DNA of 64,000 bases from Usnea hakonensis. Lineage: Eukaryota > Ascomycota > Lecanoromycetes > Lecanorales > Parmeliaceae. Shown here piece by piece: positions 44,685 through 56,459 of this stretch (its first letter is position 1; each line of letters begins with the position of its first letter). The DNA lies in the NCBI GenBank assembly GCA_013423325.1, contig BLJB01000052.1, positions 186,001 through 250,000 on the forward strand, written 5' to 3'. The notes below the pieces were generated by a model. The model was not told where the DNA came from. It saw only the letters and a program-made list of their open reading frames with translations, and made no database searches. A program made the position numbers and the translations under genes.

Positions 44685-46811
44685 ATGAACAAAGATATGC
44701 GTCTTGATCCAGACTCTACAAGCACAAACGGTCCGCAAAATCATGCCAACGGTTCATCACCTGCAACACAAAAGAATGGAATTTCCATGTCAACCAACGG
44801 GCACTCCTCCCCTACCAACGGGCACTCCTCTCCGCTTCAAAATGGCTTCTCCACGTCGATAGCAAGGTTAAAAAGCTCAAGCTTCTACGGACATGACAGA
44901 GAAGAGGTCACGCGATTGTTGATTCAGGGGTTGGGAGACCTAGGATACCACAGTACTGCAAATAGGCTCAGCCATGAGAGTGGTTACGAAGTGGAAAGTC
45001 CCGCGGTGGCAGCTTTTCGAAACGCAATACTTCAAGGGCACTGGCCAGAAGCCGAGTCATTGCTGTTCGGAGTGGATTCTGAAGCAGACGGTGGTGGTGT
45101 CAGCATAGGCAATGGGCATTCGCACCATTTCGGAGGGTTGAAACTTGCGGTGAATGCAGATCCGGACAGTATGAGGTTCAGCATACGTAAGCAGAAGTAT
45201 CTGGAGCTCTTGGAGAAGACCGAAACGACAAGTGCAATAATGGTCCTGAGACATGAGTTGCAGCCTCTCAGGCAGGATGTTTCCAAGCTCGATCATCTCT
45301 CGAGGTAGGCCCCTTGTTTCCATCAAGCCGATTTTAACCGGATTCCGATTGTGTATACAGTATCTGACCATATAGTCTGATGGTCTGCCCCACCGTCGAA
45401 GATATGATCAGACAAGCTCACTGGGATGGTGCTCTGGGTAATTCGCGGCAGAGTCTACTCCGAGAGCTTTCCAGTACGGTTCTGCTGCTTTGTGTGGTAG
45501 TCCTAGGCTAATGAGATCTTGTAGAGTCGATCTCACCTTCAGTTATGATACCGGACCATCGACTGGTTGATCTGCTGGACCAAATCAAACGAAGCCAAAT
45601 AGCAAAGTGTCTGTATCACAACCCCTCCACCTCGCCATCCCTATTCGCAGATCACATGTGCGATCGAACACAGTTTCCGCTTCAGACTGCTTTCGAACTG
45701 AGCCAAAGTGAAGGAGAAATATATTTTGTGGAATTCTCTCATGACGGTAAAAGGCTCGCCGCGAGCGGTGCAGATACTGCCACGGTCATCTATGACACAA
45801 GCACTTTTCAAGTCCGACACACCCTCCGAGAGCACAACGCTTCCGTTGTTCAGGTTGCTTGGAGCCCCAATGATACACGGTTGATCACATGTTCGCAAGA
45901 CAATAAAGCCCGAGTATGGGATGCAAATGTACGGCTATGTTGTGCAGTAGTGTTCCCACGAATTTTGCTGACTTTCTTGCCGCAGACTGGAATGTGCCTC
46001 TTGCAAATCGATCATCACAACCAACCGGTATCTACAGCGTGTTGGGCACCCGATGGAGAGACATTTGTGACCGGGTCACTTGACAAGCAATCCCAGCTTT
46101 GCCTCTGGACCTTGGACGGAAATCCATCATACAGTTGGGCTATTGACTACAGGGTGCAAGGCTGCGCAATCTCTCAAGATGGGCAACGGATGGTCACCAT
46201 ATCTCCCGAGAGGCAAATATTTGTCTACAACTTTGTGACGCGTGAAGAAGAGTACAGCATCCTATTGAGGTCCAAAATGACTTGTCTTAGCATTAGTCGC
46301 GATTCGAAGTATATGCTGGTTAACCTGGCCGACAACGAGGTTCAACTTATCGACATTGAGACAGCGGAAATTGTCCGAAGGTTTTTAGGTCAGAAACAGG
46401 GGACCTTTATGATCCGGAGCACATTTGGGGGTGCTGACGAAAATCTTATCATTAGCGGCAGTGAAGGTACATCCGATCACCGTTAAAGGGCTCCCTTGTC
46501 GTCTATACTGATTCAATTATAGATTCAAAGGTCTACATATGGCATAAAGAGAATGGTACTCTGATTGAGACTCTCGAAGGTCATACGAAAGGCTGTGTCA
46601 ACGCCGTGGCGTGGAATCCGGCAAATCCTTCGATGTTCGCCTCTGCGGGCGATGACAAGATAGTCAGGATGTAAGTGCTCCTTGTTCTCTGTCGTAGATA
46701 CGCCAATTCGGTCTAACGATATTGAATAGATGGTCAAAGGAAACAGCGCCAAGCCTCTCGAGACGAAAATCCAGCGCCCCATCCTCTCATCGTGGAAGCC
46801 GTTATCTCTAA
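44685..46811 (+). CDS. GID7: GID/CTLH ubiquitin-ligase subunit, Gid7/WDR26 type
   Basis: Six exons: 44685-45304, 45376-45473, 45525-45928, 45986-46466, 46523-46670 and 46730-46811 (introns of 51-71 bases). The product is 610 residues. A Ser/Asn/Gly-rich leader is followed by a LisH-like helix (about 70-105, VTRLLIQGLGDLGYHSTANR), a CTLH-like region (VAAFRNAILQGHWPEAESLL), the phrase SISPSVMIPDHRL, and WD40 repeats (FSHDGKRLAASGADTATVIY, AWSPNDTRLITCSQDNKARV, AWNPANPSMFASAGDDKIV). In yeast the complex degrades gluconeogenic enzymes after glucose return. Gid7 acts as a scaffold that drives higher-order assembly. The start is uncertain: the frame is open for about 430 bases upstream without ATG, so an earlier exon may exist. 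Confidence 0.88.
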
Positions 46812-47310
46812 ATCCGGAAGCATGGAATAGACATCATGGCGTTTTTCAGATTTTGCATAGCAAAGCACAGCGTGGCATTTACCTGGCGAAGGATGGTCGT
46901 CTGATTTGGTAGCATGGGTGTGTCTAGAGTACAGGCCGCTCAGCGATCATGGGTCGACGAGACGAGAACATTAGTACTATGGGATAAAGACGACAGTATC
47001 AGTCTTGATCAATCTATATACTTTAAATTGTACTATGGCCTATCTAAATGCATGGCAAATTGAATGTTGCCCACCTACCTAGGTAAGTAGGCAGAAAGGA
47101 AGTGTGACCCTGCCAAGTCTAGACCATTCCTGGCCAAGCGCAAGTGACAGGGGTCACGGCCCGCGGTATCAACAACATCAAAGCTGTCATACAGAGCATC
47201 GTCGAAAACGGTTTATCCTGGTCTCGAGACTGCTATTGTGTTTACAGTACTTTAGACCTTATAAAGAGTATACTTGAACTAGTCCAGATTGCCAGCAAGC
47301 TCCAGATATC
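46812..47310. other. Intergenic between GID7 and VPS1
   Basis: About 500 bases with no gene. A TACCTAGGTA palindrome lies at 47076-47085. Confidence 0.4.
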
Positions 47311-49881
47311 ATGGCCGCGCCCGCCGGCTACTCGTGAGCATATAGAGCTCCCAAATTCTGTAGCCTAAGCTGATTCAGTATGCAGGATCAACGTCAATGA
47401 TCCTCAGCTCATCACCCTCGTCAACAAACTACAAGATGTTTTTACAACTGTCGGGGTATGGCTTGTCCAAAAAGAGCAGACCTGGGGTGCTTCCACCACG
47501 CAAAAGCTGATCATCCTTGTCCGCGCAGGTTCAAAATCCGATAGACCTGCCCCAGATAGCAGTTGTAGGATCACAGTCGAGTGGAAAGAGTTCGGTACTG
47601 GAAAATATAGTGGGAAGAGACTTGTGAGGATCCTGTAAAAAGGTCCGCAGCAGAGCTGATATCGATGTTTGCAGCCTACCGAGAGGAACTGGGATAGTCA
47701 CGAGACGACCGCTCATCTTACAACTCATTAATCGCGTTCCTCCCGCTTCATCACAAACGAATGGTGTGAATGGTACTTTGGAAACCTCGGACAAAGAATC
47801 CAATCTCGACGAGTGGGGCGAATTCCTACACATACCAGGCCAGAAATTTTTCGACTTTAACAAGATCAGAGACGAGATCGTGAAGGAGACAGACTCAAAA
47901 ACAGGCCGTAACGCTGGTATATCGCCTGCACCAATCAATCTACGGATATACTCTCCAAACGTCCTCACCTTGACTCTTGTGGATTTACCTGGTCTGACAA
48001 AGGTGCCGGTTGGGGACCAGCCAAGGGACATTGAGAAGCAGATTAAAGAGATGGTTTTGAAGCAAATTCAAAAGCCAAATGCCATCATACTGGCCGTCAC
48101 AGCTGCAAATACAGATCTAGCCAACTCGGATGGTCTGAAGCTGGCGAGAGAAGTGGATCCCGAGGGTCAACGAACCATTGGCGTGCTTACGAAGGTTGAT
48201 CTGATGGATGAAGGAACTGATGTCGTTGACATTTTGGCGGGAAGAATCATCCCTCTGCGGCTGGGTTATGTCCCTGTGGTGAACCGAGGGCAGAGGGATA
48301 TCGCAAACAACAAGACAATTTCTTCGGCTCTCGAAAACGAGAGGAACTACTTCGACAATCACAGGGCATATAAAAACAAGGCCTCATACTGTGGGACGCC
48401 ATACCTCGCGCGGAAACTAAACCTAGTATGTTGTCAAGGAAGACGTCAAAAGCGTTTGCTGACTTGCCAAGATCCTTATGATGCACATCAAAAACACGTT
48501 GCCAGATATCAAATCCCGCATATCCTCATCTTTACAGAAGTACTCGTCAGAGTTGAGCCAGCTAGGTGACTCCATGCTCGGCAACAGCGCAAACATTGTC
48601 CTCCAAATAATCACAGAATTCTGTAACGAGTATCGAACCGTTTTAGATGGCAACAATCAAGAATTATCAAGTATCGAGCTATCAGGAGGGGCCAGGATTA
48701 GCTTCGTCTTCCACGAATTGTATTCGAACGGAGTGAAAGCGGTAGACCCCTTCGATCAAGTCAAGGACATCGACATCCGAACTATCCTCTACAACTCCTC
48801 AGGTTCTTCGCCAGCTCTTTTTGTCGGTACCACGGCATTCGAACTTATCGTCAAGCAGCAAATCAAGCGATTAGAAGATCCAAGTCTGAAGTGCGTTTCG
48901 CTAGTCTATGATGAGCTTGTCCGCATCCTCACAAACATATTACAAAAACCCATACTCCGAAGGTATCCCTCGCTCAAAGAAAAGTTTCATGCCGTCGTCA
49001 TATCATTCTTTAAGAGAGCGATCGAGCCAACCAATAAGCTCGTGCGAGACCTTGTCAGCATGGAAGCTTGTTATGTCAATACTGGCCATCCTGACTTCCT
49101 AAATGGACATAGGGTACGGGAAAGCTTTCATTGCAAATGATTATAAGTCTCCTTCAGATCAAGTAAACAAGTCATGTTGTTCATATTCTGGTGTTCGATC
49201 ATCTCATTACGCATCCCAGCTATCTAATGATATATCTGAACCTAACAAAGACCGGCAGGCTATGGCTATCGTCAACGACAGGCACAACGCGGCCAAACCA
49301 ACGCAGGTCGATCCCAAGACAGGTAGACCCCTTCCACCTGCAGTTCCGCCACGAGCTGCAAGCCCATCTCTCGATTTGCCGCAAAGTGACCAAGGAGGGT
49401 TTTTCGGAAGCTTTTTCGCACCTAAGAACAAAAAGAAGATGGCTGCTATGGATGCACCGCCGCCGCAATTAAAAGCTTCTGGAACACTGTCCGAAAAGGA
49501 GTCCAACGAAGTCGAGGTCATAAGTGAGTCCAGGGCGTGCTGGATGCTGGCCTACGCTGATGAAGGTCCTAGAACTGCTCATTAACTCCTACTTCAACAT
49601 TACACGGCGAACTATGATAGACATGGTGCCCAAAGCCATCATGTTGACCCTCGTGCAGTGAGTGTCCTTATCTGCCTGATTTGACTAATACCCCTCACTA
49701 ACAACATGCTAGACACACCAAAGAGGAAATGCAACGCGAGCTCTTAGAACACATGTACCGCACAAATGAGCTTGACGATCTATTGAAGGAAAGCGATTAC
49801 ACGATAAGGAGACGGAAAGAGTGCCTCCAGATGGTGGAGAGTTTGAGCAAGGCTAGTGAGATTGTGAGCCAGGTGCAATGA
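47311..49881 (+). CDS. VPS1: Dynamin-like GTPase Vps1
   Basis: Eight exons: 47311-47333, 47386-47455, 47529-47623, 47675-48425, 48472-49113, 49259-49523, 49573-49657 and 49713-49881. The product is 699 residues. GTPase motifs: G1 GSQSSGKSS (45-53), G3 DLPG (166-169), G4 TKVD (235-238). The middle domain (HIKNTLPDIKSRISSSLQKY) and stalk follow. A Pro-rich insert stands where classical dynamins carry a PH domain (PLPPAVPPRAASPS). The GTPase effector domain (IKLLINSYFNITRRTMIDMV, then ELLEHMYRTNELDDLLKES) ends the protein. It drives membrane scission in vacuolar sorting and endocytosis, and often peroxisome fission. Joins restore SVLENIVGRD-FLPRG, LN-LILMMHIK and VEVI-KLLINSYF. The first exon has only 23 bases. 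Confidence 0.95.
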
Positions 49882-50811
49882 GCCACTATTAGAATGTGAC
49901 GGATTTCTGTTTCTTCTTTCCCGTGACAGCAGATCAAACTTCTCAGCATCCCTTTTTGTGTGTAGGTACACCGGCATGATACCTTGGCATCGGCGTTTCA
50001 CCCCTGCGTCCCAGACCTCGATCTGGCGATGCTTGTGGACCTTTTTGCAGGCAGATAGAAAAATGACTTGAAGCAATCAGAAAATGTAGGACATTGACTG
50101 TTTTTCGAACATGCACTTAAAAGAGGTCCTTTCTACCAAAACATGAAAAACAAATGATCCAAAGTCGGTATAATTTTGAAGTCGCGGAGTAGCGGTCTTG
50201 CTGTGTATAGTTCTTTGGAAAAGATAGATGTGCTGTTGTGTGGAGATGATGGATGGGGGTTGGAGGGGAGGAGGGGGAGAAGGGGGAAGGAGAAGGTGCG
50301 AGGGGTGCAGGTTTAGGGCATAGGCTTCTTTGAGATCTTTCCTATCAGCCTCATTTGGCCTGCATCCCATCTCGGCTACCAATGCGCACTATTTCTCAAG
50401 CGGTCTGACACTTGCTTGCATGGACTGTAGAATGTGCGGACAGCTAGATTCCGGGCCTAAGATTCCAGACTGATGGCGTGGAATATTGGTTGCCTCGACT
50501 GTTGGGATGGCTCTTGGAGAGGCTGGGGGATTATTGCTCCTGCCGCATGGTGGGTAACTAGATTCCGACTAGTCAGCTGAAGAGCGGTTCGTGCGATGCT
50601 GTGATTGGTGTAAGCATCAGCCATTTTTTGGGTGCTGTGGACGCAGGGTGATATCACACACCTTGCTGCCTTGGCGCCACTTCCCACCTAGATTTCCAAC
50701 GTCAACCCTGGCTCTCCTTCATAACCGATCAGAGAACCTAATCACTGGCTTTGTTTTGCAAGCGCAGCGTTCAAGAGCTGCGCATGACGTGCTCCGTGAA
50801 ACGGTGAATAT
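49882..50811. other. Intergenic between VPS1 and the NLR-like gene
   Basis: About 930 bases without a supported gene. The minus frame 50077-50382 is low complexity. Confidence 0.4.
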
Positions 50812-53800
50812 ATGGGTCTGGAGATTTTGTACCCGGAGCCTGGAGAGGCACAGCCTGACCCGATCGTTGTTGAGTAAGCATTTTACCCCTAAGATATCCA
50901 TGTATATTTGCTGAAAGGTCTCTTCTGTATCTAGTATCGTCGCAGTCCATGGACTCAATGGAGACCCTACGAGCACTTGGACGCACCCAGCAAGCAAAAA
51001 GTTCTGGCTTCGGGACTTTCTGCCGCTTGACGTCAAGGGGGCAAGAGTCATGACTTATGGCTATAACGCGGACGTGGTCTTTGGTAACACAACAGCTGAT
51101 GTGTGGGATCACGCCAAAAGCCTGCTGGGGAGCTTGATAGATGAGCGCGAATCAGAGGAAGTAAGGCATTATATTCCTGATCAACTGCGAAAGCAATCTT
51201 AATTCACCCACCTTGCGTGATGGGTCAAGACTGCTGACCTCGATGATGCAGCAATCCAAACGGCCTCTTATCTTCATTGCCCATTCACTAGGGGGCATTA
51301 TTGTCAAACAGGCTCTTGTTTGGGCGGCTAGAGAACCACAATACCAATCAATTAAAGACCATACCCTGGGTATTGTATTCTTTGGAACACCACATCGAGG
51401 CAGTGGCAAGGCCAATTATGGAAAAATATTGGCCAACGTGGCTGCAGGGGTCATGCACAAACCCAAATCAAAACTTATCGATGCCCTACAAAGCAATAGT
51501 GACACGTTGATGAAACTTACCTCGGAATTCAAGTTCGAAGCGCCTAATATCGAAATCATGACTTTTTACGAGACCAAGCCAATGCGTGTCTTCTCAGGCC
51601 TGGTAAGTATAAGGTTCTCGTCCATTGATGCAATTCACTCACATTTACATCAGATTGTTGATAAAGAATCCGCTCTTCTTGAATTACCTCATGAAGACAC
51701 ACAACCAGTAGACGCAAACCATTCAGACATGTGTAAAGTTGCCGCAAGGGATGACGAGACTTACAAGAAGTTGGTGAAAAGAGTGGCTCGAATGTTGAAG
51801 AAAAAGGACAAAGCGGTACCTACTTCTGGTAGTACGTGAGCACAGCTTGTATGATCTACTGCTCAGAGATCGATCGTATTGTTCTGTTCGCCCCTCTGGT
51901 TACCTGTATGCTCTCCTTCAATGTATTATGCAATCACTCCAAGACTACTCATCACCCAACTGAACCCACCCCCCCCCCTTTGACTTCGGAAGTGACCTTA
52001 AGCCGGTACAAAAAGTGACTTCATGTATAGGTCTAGCCCTGGAGCATCGTAACAAGTATTATGAGCTTCCTTTCGATGTCAGTCCAGATTTCACCGGCGG
52101 TAATGAAGTATGTCGCAAGCTTCGCGAAAACTGTCTTCCGTCTAGACGTTCAACTGCGCGAGTCTCACAGAGGATATTCACTCTGTACGGTCTCGGGGGG
52201 TCCGGCAAGACTCAAATGGCCTTGAAATTTGCAAGCGATCATAGAGAGAGGTATAAAAGCATTTTCACACTATTCTGTGCTTGCGTGACTTTGCTAATCC
52301 GTGTCAAGCTTCTGGGGAGTATTCTTTATCGACACCAGCAGTGCCGACATGGCTGAACAAGGTTTCTCAAAGATGGCAAGAATGTGCAAAGTAGGAGAAA
52401 GCTTGGATGATTTCAAGAGATACCTGGCTAATTGCCCGGAACCCTGGTTACTGATTCTGGACAACGCTGATGATCCATTGTTGAACATCTCTCAGTTCTT
52501 CCCAGTTGGAATCAGGGGTACGATCATCATCACGAGCCGCAATCCTGAATGCAGGTGTCATGCTACGGTTGGTTCTACGGAATTGCACGAAATGGAAAGC
52601 GATGACGCTATTACTCTTCTGTTGAAGAGTGCGAAGCTTTCCGTCAACGACGACAATTTGCGAGATCATGCAAAGCCTATTGTCCAGACTCTAGGCTATC
52701 TGGCCCTTGCCGTAAGTCAAGCTGCAGCTTCGATCCGGCAGAAAATTTGCTCTTTGGAGGACTATGTTGATACTTTTACGCGGCATCGTAAAGTGCTTCT
52801 GAGTCGCAAATCAGCCCAGTCGAGCTCAGACTACCAGGCTACCGTCTATACAACGTGGCAAGTATCCGTGGACGCCATAAAGGATCTTGCAAAAGATTCA
52901 ATGGATAGCATGGCCGCCACTGCTCTCGAATTCTTGACCTTCTTCGGGTTTTGCCACTTCGATGATATTACGGAAAGTATTTTTCGATCCGCGGGGGACA
53001 ATTTCAAAAGAATCGAGCAACATCAGTGGTGGGCGTCCAACCAGCTTGGTATGGTTCGAGATCGCCAGTCCTCGAGTTGGGACTCCTTGAGATTCAATGA
53101 GGCTATGGGGCTCCTCTCAAACTATTCGCTCATACGTTTCAGTGGGCCTGACAGCCCTATATCGCTGCATCCTTTGGTGCACTCTTGGATTCGAGACTCT
53201 TTGAGTGAGGAGCTACGTTTACGATGGTGGAACGTCGCTTTATCGACATTAGCACTGGCAGCTGACGGTCGCTCGTCATACGACTCAAGATTGCAGGTTA
53301 GAATTCACTTACGACATTGTATGGGCGTTAGGCAAATTGACGATTTCCTTGTAGAGGATGATGCTCTTTTGGAACGTCTTGGTATCCTGTATTCCTTGAT
53401 CTCGGTATGCTTGAGGCATCCTTGGAGAGATGCTTTGATGATTACAGAACGAAGCCTCGAATACAGCAAGAGAACCCTCGGTGTTGAGTGCTATTTTACA
53501 TTTCTACTATCAAGGAACCTCGGGGTAGTTTTCAATGCCTTGGGCGAATACCAGAAAACTTGGGACCTGCTCCAGGGTATGGTAGATGCAAGCAGCCGAG
53601 TAATGGACCCCGTAGATCACGTTAGCTTGAAAATCATGGAAGCGCTCGCTCTCGCAAACAGACATTTGGGCCGGGAGCAAAAAGCTCTCGAGCTTGATCA
53701 AAAAATGGTGGCCATTTGGGAGAAGTCGCCAAACCAGAGTGATGACGTCAACTTGGGAGAAATTGACATAATTGCAAAAGCCTATCTTAATTTGGGCCGC

Positions 53801-54346
53801 TATGAAGATGCCATCGAATTGCTTCAGAAAGAGCTAGCAAAGCACAAAGAGAGACATCGTTCGACATTCATACTTGGATTCTACCTAGCATGGGCGCATC
53901 ATAGTTTAGGACAGCATCAGGCAGCTTTGGGTTTATTTCAGAACGTTTTGAATGACCATCAAGAAGTTCTTGGCGAGCACCATCCTAAAACTCTTTACAC
54001 ATCGGTCTATACCGCTGTCGAATACGGATTCGTGAACCAGCCCGAGAAAGGGATACCGCTGATCGTCAAAGCACTAGAGGTCGGCTCAAAAATTGGTCTG
54101 GACGATGAGTCTCTGGAAGAATGGAAAACAATGCTTGAATGGCTGCAATCCCAAAACGCAGAGAGCTCATCGCACGTCCCCGACGAGCTGCCCAGGTCCA
54201 AAAAATGCCCACTTCCAGCAGTCGAAGAGACCTCAAGCGGCAAACGGCCAAAATTCTGGCAAAGATTCCGACACCGAATTGGCGAATCTTCTGTCGAAGA
54301 TGCGGAAAGTAGCAAAGCGTTTCTGACTCGACAGCGACGAACATAA
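50812..54346 (+). CDS. NLR-like protein: esterase - NB-ARC - TPR
   Basis: Six exons: 50812-50873, 50935-51160, 51252-51602, 51654-51828, 52031-52250 and 52309-54346. The product is 1023 residues. An N-terminal alpha/beta-hydrolase (about 20-240) shows VDIVAVHGLNGDPTSTW, nucleophile Ser108 in FIAHSLGG, FFGTPHRGSG and the likely catalytic His236 in DANHSDM, like SesB-type fungal NLR effector domains. NB-ARC follows: Walker A GLGGSGKT (325-332), Walker B LLILDNADD (about 392-400), GTIIITSRN, LGYLALAVSQA and the winged-helix HPLVHSW motif. Helical TPR-like repeats fill about 740-950 (LGREQKALELDQKMV, LGRYEDAIELLQKEL, LGQHQAALGLFQ). In this family such proteins act in non-self recognition and programmed cell death. 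The 202-base fourth intron is the least certain join. Confidence 0.85.
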
Positions 54347-54971
54347 TCGGCTGCTGGGATTCTTGCTTGCGACTCTCGTACTTGGTACTTGGGAGAGGCA
54401 CCTGGCTAAGATGCAGAACGAACAACACACGCCCATGAGCTCGAGATAACCTGTCGACGATTGCTGAAACACATTGCTGGAAGGTCCTGCGGGAATGCTG
54501 GTGGACGACATGGATTGATGCCACACGACTTTGATACTTGGTTCTAGCACTACTGTCCCTGGAGTCTACAGCGTTTGTCCCTCCGTGCTGTCATGTGATT
54601 GGATTTAGGCAGTATATCTAGCTATGGTAGGAAAGTGTCCGGATGCCTGGCTGAAGGAATATCCATATGGCGAACATTATAGGGTTTGAGAGTGTGGGTT
54701 ATATATCCACGGCTGAAAAACAAATCTTTTTATGAAGTCCGCTCATCAACAACCTGATACCATCTCGGCTGTGGATAGAGAAGCATCACGATACTATAGC
54801 GTCATTAGTGCCGAGCAGTCGCGATGTATGGCTTCTGAGAAAGTAAACATTAGATATACAGCATAGCAGCACTTCGTCAGAGTATTAAATCATCTCCTCC
54901 CGTCTAGATTCATGCCTTTCCCTTCATCATCCTAAACTCTACTACACTACACTCCACCACACCCCACCCCC
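54347..54971. other. Intergenic, no supported gene
   Basis: About 620 bases downstream of the NLR-like gene. The minus frames here are antisense to its 3' end. Confidence 0.4.
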
Positions 54972-55361
54972 TCATCCGCATCCCCATTCCTCATCCAAAT
55001 CATTCCTCCACATTCCTTCCTCCTCCTCCTCCTCCTCCTCCTCCTCCTCCTCCTTCCTCTCCTCTCTCACTCCTCCGTACAACCCATCCTCCAAAACGTA
55101 GCAGCTAATTAGAAAGAAGCGGGGAAGAGCAGTGGAGACATGAGCCGCGCAGAAAGCTGTCTTGCCCTTTCTTTCTTTCTTTCCTTCTCCTACCGCGTTT
55201 GGGGCATTTGAGTGGTCTGCCAATCGCTTAATGGGCTCGTTGAGCGATACGACAAGGGCGTTCATTGCACCGACCTCTCTCGCAGTATCCACGTGTACGT
55301 CGATTGTAAACAACTCAGTGAGTCTTGATGGCTGACCATCAAGGATATTGAGCTTGACCAT
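54972..55361 (-). CDS. Possible exon of an unknown protein with a poly-Glu tract
   Basis: A 129-codon frame. The first 55 residues have protein-like composition (LNILDGQPSRLTELFTIDVH, ALVVSLNEPIKRLADHSN). The end is a run of Glu from a (TCC)11 tract at 55021-55053. The frame is open upstream to a consensus acceptor (SIVKFSEEEQ before the first Met), so it may be an internal exon. Upstream exons could not be assigned and no family is recognised. Confidence 0.3.
   Translation of the reverse strand: MVKLNILDGQPSRLTELFTIDVHVDTAREVGAMNALVVSLNEPIKRLADHSNAPNAVGEGKKERKGKTAFCAAHVSTALPRFFLISCYVLEDGLYGGVREERKEEEEEEEEEEEEGMWRNDLDEEWGCG
55021..55053 (+). repeat. (TCC)11 microsatellite
   Basis: Eleven uninterrupted TCC units. 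On minus, they would encode poly-Glu in the open frame 54972-55361. Confidence 0.95.
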
Positions 55362-56459
55362 TTGCTCCTCTTCTGAGAATTTGACAATACTCTACTCTAT
55401 GTCAGACGGACTGAGCCAGTAAGCTTAGTAGTTGTTGTGAGCGAAAGGATTTCATGACAGGCTTCTTAACTTCTCAAGGAGTGGGCCAGAGGTGAATATT
55501 TGTTTTATATATGTACTTCGTACTGTGGGACGAGATACTAGAAGCAAACCCAAACAGAAACGGGAAATGAAAATTAGACCAAGAACTTCACAGCCGTCAT
55601 TACTCACCCTCGTCGCTAGTACCGCTAACCCAACAGAAATAACACACATCGCCACCCAATAATCACCCTGTGAAAGTCACCGCGCGCTGTGTCACGAACG
55701 GGAAAGCGGCTGGTATGCCGTCTACTTCAGCTACTGCGCGTTTAGAGGGGAAGAGAGTGGGAGAGAACGTGAGACGGGCTTAGCCGTTGTAAGAGAGTTC
55801 TCGAGAGAGAGGATGGTAGTGACGATGAGAGGAAGGGGAGACATGGTGTGGAATCAAATTACGCCATGTTCTAAGGAAGGTTGGGCGGATCGGGCCCTAA
55901 GGTTGCTGGGGAGTAAATTGCTATGGCTAGTCGCTTTAGTCGGAGAAGATAGCTACTTACGAGCAGTCCACCTACTCCTGGGCTCGTCACACCTGTCCAA
56001 TGGGTAGATAGGGGCGCGAGGTGTTCAAGAGCATGTTGAGGAAGGGAATGCGGGCGGCTCTGATGTCCATGTGGATTTCGAGGCTGGAGTAGAGCGGTGG
56101 TTGATCACACTAGCGCCACGCTCTCTTCATTCGACGTTATGGATATATGTATTGACCGTTCCAAAGTTTGTCAGTTTTGTAAGCCACCTTCTTGCTCTGG
56201 ACATCCTCAATCTTCGTTCGTTCTGCTGATGTCTCGGTCTGCATTTGGACTAAATTAAGATCTCGCGCGAATGCAGTCCCGCACATGGCGGTGTCCGCAC
56301 TGCCTTGTCGTTGTTTGGAATTGAAAGCCACTAAGCTCACGGTATTGCAAACCCAGGTTGAATCCTGAAACTTGGCATCTAAAGTGTCTTGTAATGATCC
56401 TTCGAGGAGGAAAAACATAGCTAGCGAAACAGAATCCCATCTCAAGCTATGACTACCTC
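55362..56459. other. Intergenic, no supported gene
   Basis: About 1.1 kb. The minus frame 56137-56463 overlaps the 3' end of the secreted-protein gene and might be a further exon (it contains SLVAFNSKQRQGSADTAMCG), but I cannot place a splice that keeps frame. Confidence 0.35.
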
